Notes: a model not told the origin generated them from the letters alone. A stretch of 64,000 nt of DNA from Planctomycetales bacterium (GCA_028285345.1 JANQPT010000057.1:1-64000), one strand, 5' to 3'. Positions 1-9,550 are shown, counted from the stretch's first letter. Program-made: numbers and translations.

Positions 1-352
1 CGTGTCTGACTGTGAAACAGTTGATTCGGCGGCTTCACGGGCGGCCAGCAGATGCCGGCAAGGTCCCATCCGCACGCCGTATTTATAGTGGTGTGAGCAG
101 TCGCGCTTCTTGCGCTTCTTGCGCGGGGGACAACCTCAATGGTCGTCCGCCGGTCACAGGCGACGGCTCAATCCAACCCGTCTCGCGCCGACGCTGCTTG
201 AGGCGACGCACCAATGACTCACTCACTTGGTCGTGCGCAGCGACTTGCTTCGTCCCAATCCCGGCATCAGAGTCCGCGATGACTTGCTTCCGTGGTCCAT
301 CGAAATGGCTTCCACGCCGCACGTCCGTGAGATTCGAGCGGCTGATGGCCAA
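1..352 (-). pseudogene. IS630-type transposase remnant (N-terminal HTH), runs off left edge
   Basis: The leftward frame from 352 to 83 encodes 89 residues that resemble the N-terminal helix-turn-helix region of IS630-family transposases. It reads DAGIGTKQVAAHDQVSES, then VRRLKQRRRETG, then a GRPLRLSPAQ linker. It stops at 83, well short of a full transposase. Beyond the stop, 1-82 still carries pieces of the expected next segment in two frames (ADGTL, then REAAESTVSQSDT), so the element is frameshifted and decayed. No terminal inverted repeat is visible and the rest lies outside the window. The family call rests on motif memory, not a database search. It is certainly not a working gene as it stands. 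Confidence 0.6.
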
Positions 353-570
353 TCCTTCTAGCTACCGCGATAGCAAAGTCAGATCTGCCTTAGTCGTAAC
401 TCAAATCGGCTCCACCCGATCTCCTGATCGATTATCCGACGGATTGCCACGGCGCACGAACATCGGCAGCGTAGGTTGGATGTTGGTGGGGCTACTGTCG
501 TCGTCATGTCACGGTGCTGCGATGTATACACTCGCTCCTTTAGCACTCGGCGTTGTTTCGCGCTGACCGG
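353..570. other. Intergenic stretch between transposase remnant and the GH42-like gene
   Basis: I see no credible gene, RNA or strong hairpin here. The long frame that crosses it on the plus strand has the arginine/serine-rich composition of an antisense shadow. Confidence 0.4.
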
Positions 571-3168
571 CTAATGAACGTCAAAACTTGCTCGCGATGT
601 CATTCCCGTCGTCAGATCCTTCACACCGATGTTCCAATTTCCTGGCGAGTCGTTGACCGCCGGTTGAAATCGCAACTCCAGTTCACCGCCCTCGGCACAG
701 TAAAAACCGCTGTCTGGATACAAGTTTCCTCCGGTGTCAGTGATCGTCACATGCATTGGTTGCAAGCCGCTGAGCAACTTGCCGTCTTCACCTGATATTT
801 TGACGCGGAGAGTCGTGTCGTCACCCCGCGTTACTGATTGCGGCACTTCGATTCTCAGACTTGCCGGCTTCGTCCGGTAGAGCGCGATGATCTTCCCCCC
901 CAATTCGTCCAGTTCAACGGGAAAATGCAGTCCAAGCTCGTCGTGTTTTGCCGGCAGGGCTTTTTGCTGAAGCAGGTCGTACGCATAGAGAGGACCTTTC
1001 CAACCATTCAATTTGACGGCCAACCGCAGAGGTTTCAGCTTTTCGAGCATCGCACGATGCTTGCCGAGGCGATCTCCGTACTCGCGGTGGTCGTTGATGA
1101 GAAACAGATACTTCACGCCGTCGAATTCCAACACGTTGACCAACGCCTTTGGCGAACTGAGCGTGACCAACGACTCGAGAGTGCCGGCAAGTCGCGTCCG
1201 CAGTTGGCGAGCATATGACTCCATAATCTTTTGATCTTCGTCGGCCGTGACTCCTTGTGCTTGAGTCAACTTCGCAGTTTTCGGATTGAGCTGATCGTCC
1301 CATTCCGCATACATCACGCCGCTTTCGATGGCATCGGCATTGACCTTTCTGCGATACGAGAAATCGAAGTCGAATCGAATGACGTTGTCGAGTTCGGCAC
1401 CGAGATATTGATCTGCAATGACCGTTCCGCCGCGTCGCTGGAATGCTTGGATCTCCTTGAACATTGATTGCGTGACTGCCTCGCACCGCGGCATTGCCAG
1501 GACCTCGTACTTTTTGAGTTCTCCGGCCTCGACTTGTTCGTCGAGCAGCACATCCGCGTTGTAATGTGCCATCGCCATCACAGAATAGAAGCCGTAGATT
1601 TGCAAGTTGGGGTAGCCGATGGTGTTGGGAGAACTGTTGCAAAGCCGCGATGCCTGGGATGAGAGGACTGCCATCCGGCGTGGTGATTGGCGAAGCCTTG
1701 TAATCATCGGTCCGAACGGCTTGTAGACTTTGTCGGAGAGTTCCTTGATGGCCAAGCTGGTGGCGTACGGAACGCGGTGTTGATCTTTTGGTCGATGGTA
1801 TTTCTGCGGATCACACGCACTGCTGAAGTAATACCCGATTTGTTTGGGAGCCCTCGATAAGATGATCCAGGAAACCTCTTTGCAGCGGTCCGGTCCCATC
1901 AGCATCCAGCCGGCGTGATTTGGTTCGGTCCTTTCGGGGCTGGGTGTCGTTTTCGGTGCGAGCACGCCGGGGTAGTTCAGCAGTGTGACTGTTTGCATCG
2001 GTTCCTGGCCGGTACGACGTGTGACCGCGCGCAGTGTTTCGATGTAGTGCATCAGCTTGGGGTCGTTGTTCGTATAGGTCCACGTGCTGACGATGTCTAG
2101 ACCGGGGAACATATCGCGGTAGGCCACGATGCGGTACGGATCGGTCATCGTGCGCACATCCGGGCGATGACGTTTCAAGTCTTCGGCCGCCTTGCGGTTT
2201 GCATATGCCAAACCGTTGCCCTTCTGGTAGACAAACTTGTTGAAGCGGTATTTCCGGTCGTCGTCGGACAGGACCCCTTTGGAGACAAATGTCGGCCCGT
2301 TAAGTTCGTCGCGCGTATAACCAAGCGTTTGCTTCGTCAGCGCCACACCTTCACGATTGAGATTGTCCAGCCAGAGATCGTCGACGAGTTCGGTGTTGAA
2401 AAAGGCCACGCGAATCGCCGGGTGATCGCCCAGAGAACGCAAGATGCGATCGTTACTGCTGCGACGGACTTGCTCCACAATCGGCGAAAATGGATTGTAG
2501 AACCGCTCCGCGTGCCTGCCGGCACCCAGATACGCGACGTCGTCCGCTTTAGGATCGACTCCTTTGAGGTCACGCCGGGTAATCCCGCCACATAGCCAAA
2601 TCGTGGAGCCGACCCCTCTAATGAGGTTTCTGTCCAAACTTTTGATGTAGGCGTCCCGCTCCTTTTCTCGCCAATACGACCAGTACGGTCCTCCGGCGAT
2701 CGTAAAGCCATGGTCAAAGTAGAAACTGCAATCAAGGCTGCCGCCCCATAACCAAACATCCAGTCGATCAGGCGAAGGTCGGTGGGCAATCGAAACTTGG
2801 GACTCGCCGGTCAGTTCCTCGGTGTTCGTGCGAACGACGGCCTTGAGCAAGTACTTGCCGGCTCGCAATTTGCCCGTCGGGACTTGTATCGTTGACGAAT
2901 GTCCCGACAGTTTGGAGCTGGTCACCTTGACGGAATCCAGAAAGACGTCAACTTGAGCCTGCGGATTGTCTCTCGGGGACTCGATCGTGAGGGAAATCGA
3001 TTCGCCTCGATAGTAGGCATGTCGGCGGAGGGTCAATTGGATCGATTCGACTGCCAAAGCTGTAACGTCGGTCCCGTTTGTGATGAGAGCGAGCAGCACG
3101 GCGAACAGTAGCACGCTGCGACGTTGACCGACTTCGGCAACGTCCGTTTTATTTGCAACGTTCGTCAT
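571..3168 (-). CDS. Large secreted protein, GH42/beta-galactosidase-like fold (function unproven)
   Basis: This is an 865-residue protein with a hydrophobic segment at about residues 18-40 (VLLFAVLLALITNGTDVTALA), which looks like a signal peptide or anchor. A probable beta-sandwich follows (about 45-130: YYRGESISLTIES, KYLLKAVV). The central part has TIM-barrel-like stretches with an HPAIRVAFFNTEL segment. Near residues 500-600 is a Rossmann-like part, ending RRGGTVIADQYLGAEL, that recalls the trimerisation domain of GH42 beta-galactosidases. The C-terminus is again beta-rich. I infer an extracytoplasmic glycoside-hydrolase-like protein; catalytic acids cannot be assigned by eye. It lies 38 bp downstream of the glycerophosphodiesterase gene on the same strand, so co-transcription is possible. 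It could be an inactive carbohydrate-binding relative. Confidence 0.55.
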   Translation of the reverse strand: MTNVANKTDVAEVGQRRSVLLFAVLLALITNGTDVTALAVESIQLTLRRHAYYRGESISLTIESPRDNPQAQVDVFLDSVKVTSSKLSGHSSTIQVPTGKLRAGKYLLKAVVRTNTEELTGESQVSIAHRPSPDRLDVWLWGGSLDCSFYFDHGFTIAGGPYWSYWREKERDAYIKSLDRNLIRGVGSTIWLCGGITRRDLKGVDPKADDVAYLGAGRHAERFYNPFSPIVEQVRRSSNDRILRSLGDHPAIRVAFFNTELVDDLWLDNLNREGVALTKQTLGYTRDELNGPTFVSKGVLSDDDRKYRFNKFVYQKGNGLAYANRKAAEDLKRHRPDVRTMTDPYRIVAYRDMFPGLDIVSTWTYTNNDPKLMHYIETLRAVTRRTGQEPMQTVTLLNYPGVLAPKTTPSPERTEPNHAGWMLMGPDRCKEVSWIILSRAPKQIGYYFSSACDPQKYHRPKDQHRVPYATSLAIKELSDKVYKPFGPMITRLRQSPRRMAVLSSQASRLCNSSPNTIGYPNLQIYGFYSVMAMAHYNADVLLDEQVEAGELKKYEVLAMPRCEAVTQSMFKEIQAFQRRGGTVIADQYLGAELDNVIRFDFDFSYRRKVNADAIESGVMYAEWDDQLNPKTAKLTQAQGVTADEDQKIMESYARQLRTRLAGTLESLVTLSSPKALVNVLEFDGVKYLFLINDHREYGDRLGKHRAMLEKLKPLRLAVKLNGWKGPLYAYDLLQQKALPAKHDELGLHFPVELDELGGKIIALYRTKPASLRIEVPQSVTRGDDTTLRVKISGEDGKLLSGLQPMHVTITDTGGNLYPDSGFYCAEGGELELRFQPAVNDSPGNWNIGVKDLTTGMTSRASFDVH

Positions 3169-3206
3169 CAGATCCTCCCTTGGCGAACGGTCTCACGGAC
3201 AACATT

Positions 3207-4658
3207 TCAACGTGTTACAAAATATTTCAGCGCGTGTGGAGCCTCGTCTTGCAGAACCTTTCGCGCCCATGCATCGTCTACGTGTGCAAGACAAAACAAG
3301 ATCGTACGGCCTCGCACAACGCTCAGACGGTGCTTCAGCAATTCCCGTGATGTCGATTCGGTGGGGTTGATCGCCAGCAGCGTCCGCGCCGCGTTTTCGA
3401 ATTGCGGGACGCCGATGGAGCGAGCTTTTTCATCCGAAAGCGCCAGATAATCGCGACAGAGCTGTTCCGTCGCAGGACCCGGCAACGACTCCAGCAGTTT
3501 GAAGACAGCGATTTTGGTCCGCCAATCGGTCCAGGAGCGCGGACTGTCAAACTGGGGATTCCTCGCAGCCTCAACGGCGGGATCGTCGCGCCACAGACAG
3601 AAGCGGCAGACTTCAACCGAGCGTGGCGCTTCCAGCGCAATCATCGCCCGGAGGGCGGCGATACCGTCCAGCCCACAGAATCTCCAGTGGCGATGCAGGC
3701 TTCGATTCCTTACGCGTTCTTCCAGGGCAGTGAGAATCTCCGGCGAGCGATCGCCACCCTCTGCGAGTTCGTCCGCAGCAATCGCTCGACTCAATATTCT
3801 CTCGCCCGACCTGGCCTCCGCTTCAGATCCTGTCGCGACGACGTTCCAGTCTCGCGCATCGCGCAGAACCTTCAGCAGTTCGTCGACTGTTCTCTTTTGT
3901 TTCGGTAGTGCCGAGTCAGCGTGCTTCGCCCAGTCGGCAATCTCGTCGTTGACCGGCGCATCAGATGGATTGGAGAACGTTCGTTCCAACGCGAGCGCCA
4001 TGCCGCGAGGATCTTCAAGAGTGATCCGTTCGCCGGGCTTGTTCCAAGCGGCTTTGATCGCTCTCTCGTCAACTTCTGAACGGTCAAGATAGAGACCTGC
4101 CTTGCCGCGCGTTGGCACGATTCGAGGATCCTTGAAATCGGCCGGAGCTGAGACAACGTGATCCCACATATCCAGTTCATCGAGCAACTTGCTTATCGGC
4201 TCGACCAGTCCCGGTCGTTTGACGTCAAGCTGCACGAGGCCGGCGTACTCACGGTGAAGTTCAAATGTTTCCCGCAACGTCGGTATCCGGCAGTGCCGGC
4301 CGAATCGGCCCGGGTTCCGAAAGGGAAGCTTTTTTAATTGGTCCCACGTATAGTCGCTGACGTCGCCGTAGCCGCGAAGCAAATGGTCGATCATGTCGTC
4401 ATGAAAGCAGATGAGCACCCCATCTCTTGTCACACGAATATCGATCTCATTGCCGTCAGCTCCCAATTCAAAAGCCGCCCGATAGGCTTCTAATGTGTTT
4501 TCATGTGCGAATTCGACAGCTCCGCGGTGGCAGATAATGTGGACGCCGCCCCGTCGCTGCGCGACTTCCCGATGACGTTCTGCAGCTTTCGTCTCAAGAT
4601 CGCCCGCCCATGAAAGCCTGCCGGCTGCCGGAAAACAAAGTGCTAGGGCAAAAGCCAT
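3207..4658 (-). CDS. Secreted glycerophosphodiester phosphodiesterase family protein
   Basis: The protein has a GDPD domain and should hydrolyse glycerophosphodiesters to glycerol-3-phosphate and an alcohol outside the cytoplasm. Counting from the ATG at 4658 (483 aa), the family residues are HRG at 44-46, ENT at 53-55, metal ligands E71 and D73 (EID), and HDD at 86-88. The C-terminal third is extra, alpha-helical and unassigned. The start is uncertain. The ATG at 4658 gives a signal-like segment with no basic n-region. A much better AAGGAG (4726-4731) sits before in-frame ATT (4721) and ATC (4718) codons, which would add ISICRSIHCKSSN ahead of the hydrophobic run and make a classical signal peptide. 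The frame stays open further upstream to 5255, but that overlaps the neighbouring gene and is not believable. Confidence 0.8.
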   Translation of the reverse strand: MAFALALCFPAAGRLSWAGDLETKAAERHREVAQRRGGVHIICHRGAVEFAHENTLEAYRAAFELGADGNEIDIRVTRDGVLICFHDDMIDHLLRGYGDVSDYTWDQLKKLPFRNPGRFGRHCRIPTLRETFELHREYAGLVQLDVKRPGLVEPISKLLDELDMWDHVVSAPADFKDPRIVPTRGKAGLYLDRSEVDERAIKAAWNKPGERITLEDPRGMALALERTFSNPSDAPVNDEIADWAKHADSALPKQKRTVDELLKVLRDARDWNVVATGSEAEARSGERILSRAIAADELAEGGDRSPEILTALEERVRNRSLHRHWRFCGLDGIAALRAMIALEAPRSVEVCRFCLWRDDPAVEAARNPQFDSPRSWTDWRTKIAVFKLLESLPGPATEQLCRDYLALSDEKARSIGVPQFENAARTLLAINPTESTSRELLKHRLSVVRGRTILFCLAHVDDAWARKVLQDEAPHALKYFVTR

Positions 4659-4721
4659 CGCCCAAAAGAAGACAGGCAGGTTCGAAGACTTGCAGTGGAT
4701 TGATCGGCAAATGCTGATAAT

Positions 4722-5077
4722 GAGACTCCTTGGAAGTGGCGATGACAGCCTGCTGCTGCGGCATACTGTGTCTTGAGTTCCTACGGCAATGTATTCTCGC
4801 TTGATCGCCCTTAAAGCCGACAGCTTCGAACTTGTCCGTCTCAATCTTGATTGCCTGCCCGACTCTTGGTGACATGCACCCAGGGTGTCACGTTCGGCTG
4901 CTCGGCGCAGAGCGCTGTGAGATGTGCAATCACGATGTGGATCGGCGGCAATGACTTCATGGCCCTGGTGGATTGAATGCATCTCAAAGCGAGTCCTCCG
5001 ATGGACATTTTCCCGGATCCGCCGTCGCACTCGCCGCACGCCAAATGGATGCCGCCATCGAACAACTCTGCGAGGAA
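4722..5077. other. Intergenic region upstream of the GDPD gene
   Basis: This spans about 350 bp between the end of the Tat-exported protein gene and the GDPD gene. A 74-residue leftward frame (4841-5065) crosses it but has no recognisable motif and no ribosome site. The only clear signal is the AAGGAG at 4726-4731 at its lower edge, which probably serves the GDPD gene. Confidence 0.4.
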
Positions 5078-6796
5078 TCAATTGGCGGTTGGGACCGAAT
5101 CGGTCTGCTTCCCGTGCGCGGACTCGCCTTCGACGGCTCCCAGCTTTCTGGCGTCGTTGCTCAGGGTCATCGCGTAGAGCCGCGCGCGTTCCATGTGAAA
5201 CTTCAGCCGAATCTCTTTCCCCACCAGTTGTTTGACGTCGGCATTGTGCTTCCAACTGACGGGATGGTCGAGGGCGTCTCCGTGAATTCTTTGCGCCTGC
5301 TTTTCGGTGAACCCTTCAATCGGCTGCCAGTCGGGCGTTAGAGCCTCGACTCGAATCGATCCCTTCATCCAGGTGGCAGCGTTCAGATACAGCTTGGGAT
5401 GCTGCACGACAAACGGCTTGGTCACGATGCGGCAAGGGCCGGGATCAAGGTCGCTCGTGCTCAGCGAGGCATACCGATCTCGCTTGAATGTGGCCAGGGC
5501 AGCGCCCGACTGCAGTTCGGCAGGGTCGGTTTGGAAACTTTCCCCATCGTGCGGAAAATTGAGCGCGGCATAGTAGACGTACACCGTATCATCGACCATG
5601 ACCGGTTCGGGCTGCGAGCAACACATCGCCATGAAATCGTAATATCCCAGTGGGCCGTGCGAGATAAACGGTTCGCCGCGGCAGACGCGCGTGAAGTGAA
5701 CCCCATCGCGGCTGGTGGCGAGATGAATGTTGATCGGTTGCGGAGAACGGCGATAAAACACGCTCATGTAACCGACGTACGTCTGCCCAAGTTGATGACA
5801 ACCGAATTGATAAAGCTCGGTATCGGGGGGATCGTCGGGATCCATGGCGAGAATGAACCGGTGGTTGTTCCAGTCCATGAGATCGTCGCTTTCCGCGTAG
5901 GCATACGATCGGTAGTACCGGTCGGCACGCTTCCGATCACAATCGCTTTGGTTCGCCAGCATCCGCTCGCTGAACTCTGGGATGATGCGGCGGTATACGA
6001 CCCACTTTTGTTTCACTTTGTCGTAGATCAAATGCATGAGGCAATCGTCCCCCGTTCCGGCGACGTCATGAGGCGTCTGCCAGAAGGGAGAACCCGCACA
6101 CGACCATCGAATCCCGTCGGGCGACGTGACGATGTGCGCGCCGCGCCGATGGTCTTGGATGATCGCCAGGGCGACGAATTTCTCGCTGTCATGGCGGGGG
6201 TGAGGATGTTTATTGACTCCCCAAAAGAAGGCCTTTTTCCCCTGTGGTTTCTGGCTGCGGGTTGGCACAACGAAGTTCGTCTTTTTTTCGTAGCCCGCCG
6301 CAACTGTGGCTGCAGCGGAGTCGCTGGTAAAGACGATGTTGTGGTCGCGCCGGCCTGCAACGTCCATGGCACCCAGGTCGGGCTTATCCCAATGCACGCC
6401 GTCGGTGGAAGTGAGATAAGTCATGTAGGCAGCATGACCGCCTAAATAGGGGAATCCCCGGCCGCTACCCGTCCGGGCCCACATTTTGAACAGTTTGTCC
6501 TCCTCGTCGTACATCGTGGTGTAAGGCTGAATGATATTGCCGTCGCACCAGCGCTCACATCGAACGACAGGGTTCAGCAAATGCTTCTTTGCTGGATGAA
6601 GTCTCCGGGAAACGCCGGGCGTCACTTCGATCAATTGGTTGTCGAGAAACAACTCTGTTGCGAATGCAGCTTTCGTCCCGTCTTTGTGGCCTGGCAATGC
6701 CGCCGCTTCGCCAACCGCCGGAATTCCACCGGCGGCGATCAGGCCGGCTCCCGCTGCGCCAGTGAGCCGAAAGAATTCTCTACGGTCTGTATGCAT
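5078..6796 (-). CDS. Tat-exported hypothetical protein, beta-propeller glycosidase-like
   Basis: This 572-aa protein starts with a twin-arginine leader (DRREFFRLTG followed by AGAGLIAAGG), so it is probably exported folded. The body has propeller-type repeats seen in GH32/GH43-like proteins: YMTYLTSTDGVHWDKP near residue 125, IVTSPDGIRW near 220 and LATSRDGVHFTRV near 360. It also has a family-typical opening, ELFLDNQLIEV. I infer a sugar-active or sugar-binding secreted protein; the catalytic triad cannot be placed confidently. It belongs to the leftward group of secreted proteins at 0.5-6.8 kb. The spacing to the next gene downstream (about 350 bp) argues against a tight operon. Confidence 0.6.
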   Translation of the reverse strand: MHTDRREFFRLTGAAGAGLIAAGGIPAVGEAAALPGHKDGTKAAFATELFLDNQLIEVTPGVSRRLHPAKKHLLNPVVRCERWCDGNIIQPYTTMYDEEDKLFKMWARTGSGRGFPYLGGHAAYMTYLTSTDGVHWDKPDLGAMDVAGRRDHNIVFTSDSAAATVAAGYEKKTNFVVPTRSQKPQGKKAFFWGVNKHPHPRHDSEKFVALAIIQDHRRGAHIVTSPDGIRWSCAGSPFWQTPHDVAGTGDDCLMHLIYDKVKQKWVVYRRIIPEFSERMLANQSDCDRKRADRYYRSYAYAESDDLMDWNNHRFILAMDPDDPPDTELYQFGCHQLGQTYVGYMSVFYRRSPQPINIHLATSRDGVHFTRVCRGEPFISHGPLGYYDFMAMCCSQPEPVMVDDTVYVYYAALNFPHDGESFQTDPAELQSGAALATFKRDRYASLSTSDLDPGPCRIVTKPFVVQHPKLYLNAATWMKGSIRVEALTPDWQPIEGFTEKQAQRIHGDALDHPVSWKHNADVKQLVGKEIRLKFHMERARLYAMTLSNDARKLGAVEGESAHGKQTDSVPTAN

Positions 6797-7161
6797 TGAT
6801 TTGACCTCATTGAACCTGGAGATTCGCTGTCGTGAAAAGCGCGATGACAGTGGGCCGGGAACGAGCTGTCCGTCAACGGCCGTCGTTCAATCGGTGCCCG
6901 ATTCGCCGCTGGGATTAGTGTGGCGAAAGTGCGCGTCAGTTAAATTCTACTCCAGCGTGGCCGTAAATTGAAGCACTTCACGTATCGGGGGCACCGACCA
7001 ACAGATTCCAGAATCTTCTGCTCTTGTAATCGCACCGGATTTCGCGGCGCACGACTGAACCGATGAGGCCGGCAGAATCGAAGAAGGTGTGCCTTCAGCG
7101 GATGGAGCACACGGACATAGGCCAGCGGCGGGCCGATACGGATTGAATCCTTCGATTCGGG
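6797..7161. other. Divergent intergenic region
   Basis: This separates the leftward Tat-protein gene from the rightward export cluster, so it should carry promoters for both. I see no open frame of coding character and no strong hairpin. Confidence 0.4.
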
Positions 7162-7190
7162 TTGACCGGCGCTTCGATCAAACCTAGAGT
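7162..7190 (+). promoter_or_regulatory. Candidate sigma70-type promoter for the metal/ABC export cluster
   Basis: TTGACC (7162-7167) is a 5/6 match to the -35 box. It is separated by exactly 17 bp from TAGAGT (7185-7190), a 4/6 match to the -10 box. It lies 34 bp before the first gene of the rightward cluster. Planctomycete promoter consensus is poorly known, so this is a pattern match only. Confidence 0.3.
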
Positions 7191-7223
7191 GAAATTAAGT
7201 CCAGATGGCATCGGAGTTTGTTC

Positions 7224-7610
7224 GTGACGCAGCGCATTACAGCAATCATCAGCATTTTCGCCGTTCTGGCATGTCCTGTGACATGTTTTGCCGGCACGGT
7301 CTGCTGTACGTCCCCACAAATTGAGGATTGCGCTTCCTGTTGTTGCCACTGCGATGCGGAGCCCGTTCCCTGCGACAGCCCGGACGAAATACCGGCGGAC
7401 ACAAGTGGCGACGACTGGTGTTTCTGCAAGACGGGCGCGATCGGCGGCGTGATTCCCGGGAATCGCTTGGCGGCAAAGTGTCCGACATACTCGCTGTTGA
7501 CGTCTACTGCCGAAATCTCTCTGCCAGTCACATTTGAACTTCGTCGAGAAACGACCTCTTCCGCCAGTGGAGACGGTCTGCGGATCGCGATCCATTCGCT
7601 ATTGTGCTGA
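7224..7610 (+). CDS. Small secreted cysteine-rich protein
   Basis: I do not recognise a family. From the GTG at 7224 (CGGAG lies 8-9 bp upstream; a TTG at 7218 is also in frame) it encodes 128 aa. A clear signal peptide (MTQRITAIISIFAVLACPV, TCFAG) is followed by a mature protein packed with cysteines: VCC, SCCCHCD, PCD, DWCFC and a terminal C. Such density suggests metal binding or multiple disulfides in the periplasm. It is the first gene of a rightward set that continues with an FtsX-like permease, a His-tailed lipoprotein, a membrane-fusion protein and an ABC ATPase. I therefore infer a role as metal chaperone or sensor for that exporter. The substrate is unknown. Confidence 0.6.
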   Translation: MTQRITAIISIFAVLACPVTCFAGTVCCTSPQIEDCASCCCHCDAEPVPCDSPDEIPADTSGDDWCFCKTGAIGGVIPGNRLAAKCPTYSLLTSTAEISLPVTFELRRETTSSASGDGLRIAIHSLLC

Positions 7611-7706
7611 TGCGCGCGCTGTACCCCGTTCATGGGGTGAATGTGACGTTCCGCGTACTTGCTTAGTGCGCGCTGAATCGACACGCTTCTCAACACGCGC
7701 AATTCA

Positions 7707-8876
7707 ATGATCTTCTTCCGACCGCTGCCGTGGGAGTACGGCATTCGCAATCTGATGCGCCGGCCACTACGCACTGCGCTGACACTGGTCGCGCTGACGA
7801 CTGTGACTTTGATGGTCATGGTCGTATTGGGATTCGTGCGCGGACTCGACCGTTCGCTGATGACCGGGGGGCATCCGCAAACGGCGATCGTGTTCTCCCT
7901 CGGCATGGGTGAGAACCTGGAGTACTCCTCGGTGCCCATGCAAACCGCCGACTTGTTGGCAGCGTCGATTCCCGGAATTCGCCAACGGTACGGAACAAAG
8001 TACGCTTCGCCGGAACTCTATCTGGGGACCAAGGTCAAAAGTACTGCAGAGAACAAGGACGAAATGGGACTCGTCCGCGGTGTGACACCGGCGGCACTAT
8101 TGGTCCATGGCAACGTCGAGATGACAAACGGAAGTTGGCCAAACGTCAACGAAGTCTTGATCGGCCGCATGGCGGCGACGAAATTAGGGTTGTCGGCCAA
8201 GCAGACTCAACCGGGGCGCACACTGCACTTTGAGGGCCGGACTTGGACGATCAGCGGGACCTTTGCCGCCGCAGGATCAACGTACGAGTCCGAAATCTGG
8301 TGCCGGCTCGACGATTTGCAGCAGGCGATGAAGCGTCAGGATCTGAGCCTGGTCGCACTGAAGCTGGATTCGACGGACGGGTTCAAGCAAGTGAACCTGT
8401 TCTGCAAGGAACGTCTCGACTTGGAACTGCAGGCAATCTGCCAAAGCGATTATTTTGCCACGCTACAGGAGGACTATCGCCCCGTTCGCCTGTTGTCTTG
8501 GCTGGTCGTTATGCTCGTTTCAGGCGCCGGGATTTTCATCGGGCTCAACACGATGTACGGCGCCGTCGTCGGCCGGATTCCGGAACTGGCCATGCTGCAA
8601 ACGATTGGGTTCTCGCGACGTGCCGCCGTGTTGAGCATCATGCAAGAGGGGACGGTCCTCGCCATGACCGCTGCGCTGCTCGCGTCGATCATTGCGTACG
8701 GATTGATTGATCAGGCTGCAGTTCGATTCACGATGGGAGCGTTCGAGTTGCAAATCGACGCAACGACGTTGTTGATCGGATATGCAATCGCGTTGTTCTT
8801 GGGGATCGTCGGCTCATTGCCGCCGGCGATTCGTTTGTTTCGCCTGTCCGTTGTGGACGGACTCAGGGCCGTTTGA
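7707..8876 (+). CDS. ABC transporter permease, FtsX/MacB type (first of two)
   Basis: This 389-aa inner-membrane protein has the MacB/LolC topology. One membrane helix lies near residues 22-45, after the amphipathic start WEYGIRNLMRRPLRTALT. A large periplasmic domain follows (about 50-265). Three C-terminal helices (about 270-295, 320-340, 355-378) include the FtsX-domain signature region PELAMLQTIGFSRRAAVL. It ends with the usual RLSVVDGLRAV coupling tail. It pairs with the permease at 11889-13028 and the ATPase at 11176-11889. There is no convincing Shine-Dalgarno before the ATG. Two different permeases with one ATPase suggests a heterodimeric exporter, as in LolCDE. Confidence 0.85.
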   Translation: MIFFRPLPWEYGIRNLMRRPLRTALTLVALTTVTLMVMVVLGFVRGLDRSLMTGGHPQTAIVFSLGMGENLEYSSVPMQTADLLAASIPGIRQRYGTKYASPELYLGTKVKSTAENKDEMGLVRGVTPAALLVHGNVEMTNGSWPNVNEVLIGRMAATKLGLSAKQTQPGRTLHFEGRTWTISGTFAAAGSTYESEIWCRLDDLQQAMKRQDLSLVALKLDSTDGFKQVNLFCKERLDLELQAICQSDYFATLQEDYRPVRLLSWLVVMLVSGAGIFIGLNTMYGAVVGRIPELAMLQTIGFSRRAAVLSIMQEGTVLAMTAALLASIIAYGLIDQAAVRFTMGAFELQIDATTLLIGYAIALFLGIVGSLPPAIRLFRLSVVDGLRAV

Positions 8877-8899
8877 TTTCACCAAAATAGGATTGAGAC

Positions 8900-9550
8900 A
8901 TGACTCACAATTTCTCACGGATCGGATTCGTACTCGCAATCGCCTTCGTCGCTGGTTGCTCATCCGAGGCGAAAAAAGACGACAAGGAGACCGCAAAGAC
9001 TCCCGCCTTAGACGGTGCGAACTTTTTAGTGTCGACCGCTCCCCAGGATCCTCGGGACATCATTCCTCTGCGCAAAGGTGTTGAGGACGGGCAGGATGTG
9101 GTCGTCATCGGACGAATTGGCGGAAGTACTGACCCGTGGGTCGAGGGAGTGGCGGCGTTTCAGCTCGTCGACCGTTCGCTGGCAGCCTGCTCCGATATTC
9201 CCGGTGATGCCTGCCCCGTTCCCTGGGACTACTGCTGCGTCACCGACAAGCTGCCTGATGCCACAACTCTGGTGAAGGTCGTTGATGATCAAGGTCAACT
9301 CGTCTCCACCGGCGCCAAGGAGCTGCTCGGCGTGTCGGAATTGCAGACAGTTGTCGTGACAGGCAAGGCACGCAAAGACTACGCCGGCAACGTGACGATT
9401 CTCGCCCGCAAGATTTACATCGACCCGAATAACCCGGGTCAGGTCAAGCGGGATGACGACGGTTCGAAGGGCCACGCCACCGATCACGACCACGAAAAGC
9501 CGCACGAGCACGGTGAGGATCACGATTCGGACGTGAAAGGTGAATCATGA
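8900..9550 (+). CDS. Lipoprotein with OB-like domain and His-rich tail
   Basis: This 216-aa protein has a lipobox ending at C20 (IAFVAGC), so it is probably lipid-anchored. Residues about 60-160 look like a small beta-barrel of the OB type (DGQDVVVIGRIGG, AAFQLVDRSL, LQTVVVTGKAR, NVTILARKIYI). Inserted in it is a Cys-containing loop, ACSDIPGDACPVPWDYCC. The tail from about residue 190 is rich in His, Asp and Glu (HATDHDHEKPHEHGEDHDSD), a typical divalent-metal-binding stretch. Its stop codon overlaps the ATG of the membrane-fusion gene (ATGA), indicating translational coupling. I infer an outer-membrane or periplasmic metal-binding partner of the exporter; no named family is recognised. Confidence 0.65.
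   Translation: MTHNFSRIGFVLAIAFVAGCSSEAKKDDKETAKTPALDGANFLVSTAPQDPRDIIPLRKGVEDGQDVVVIGRIGGSTDPWVEGVAAFQLVDRSLAACSDIPGDACPVPWDYCCVTDKLPDATTLVKVVDDQGQLVSTGAKELLGVSELQTVVVTGKARKDYAGNVTILARKIYIDPNNPGQVKRDDDGSKGHATDHDHEKPHEHGEDHDSDVKGES

Noticed and set aside
4841..5065. 74-aa leftward frame between two genes
   Set aside because: No ribosome site or recognisable motif; probably intergenic.
5399..6445. 348-aa rightward open frame
   Set aside because: Antisense to the Tat-exported protein gene; no family features.
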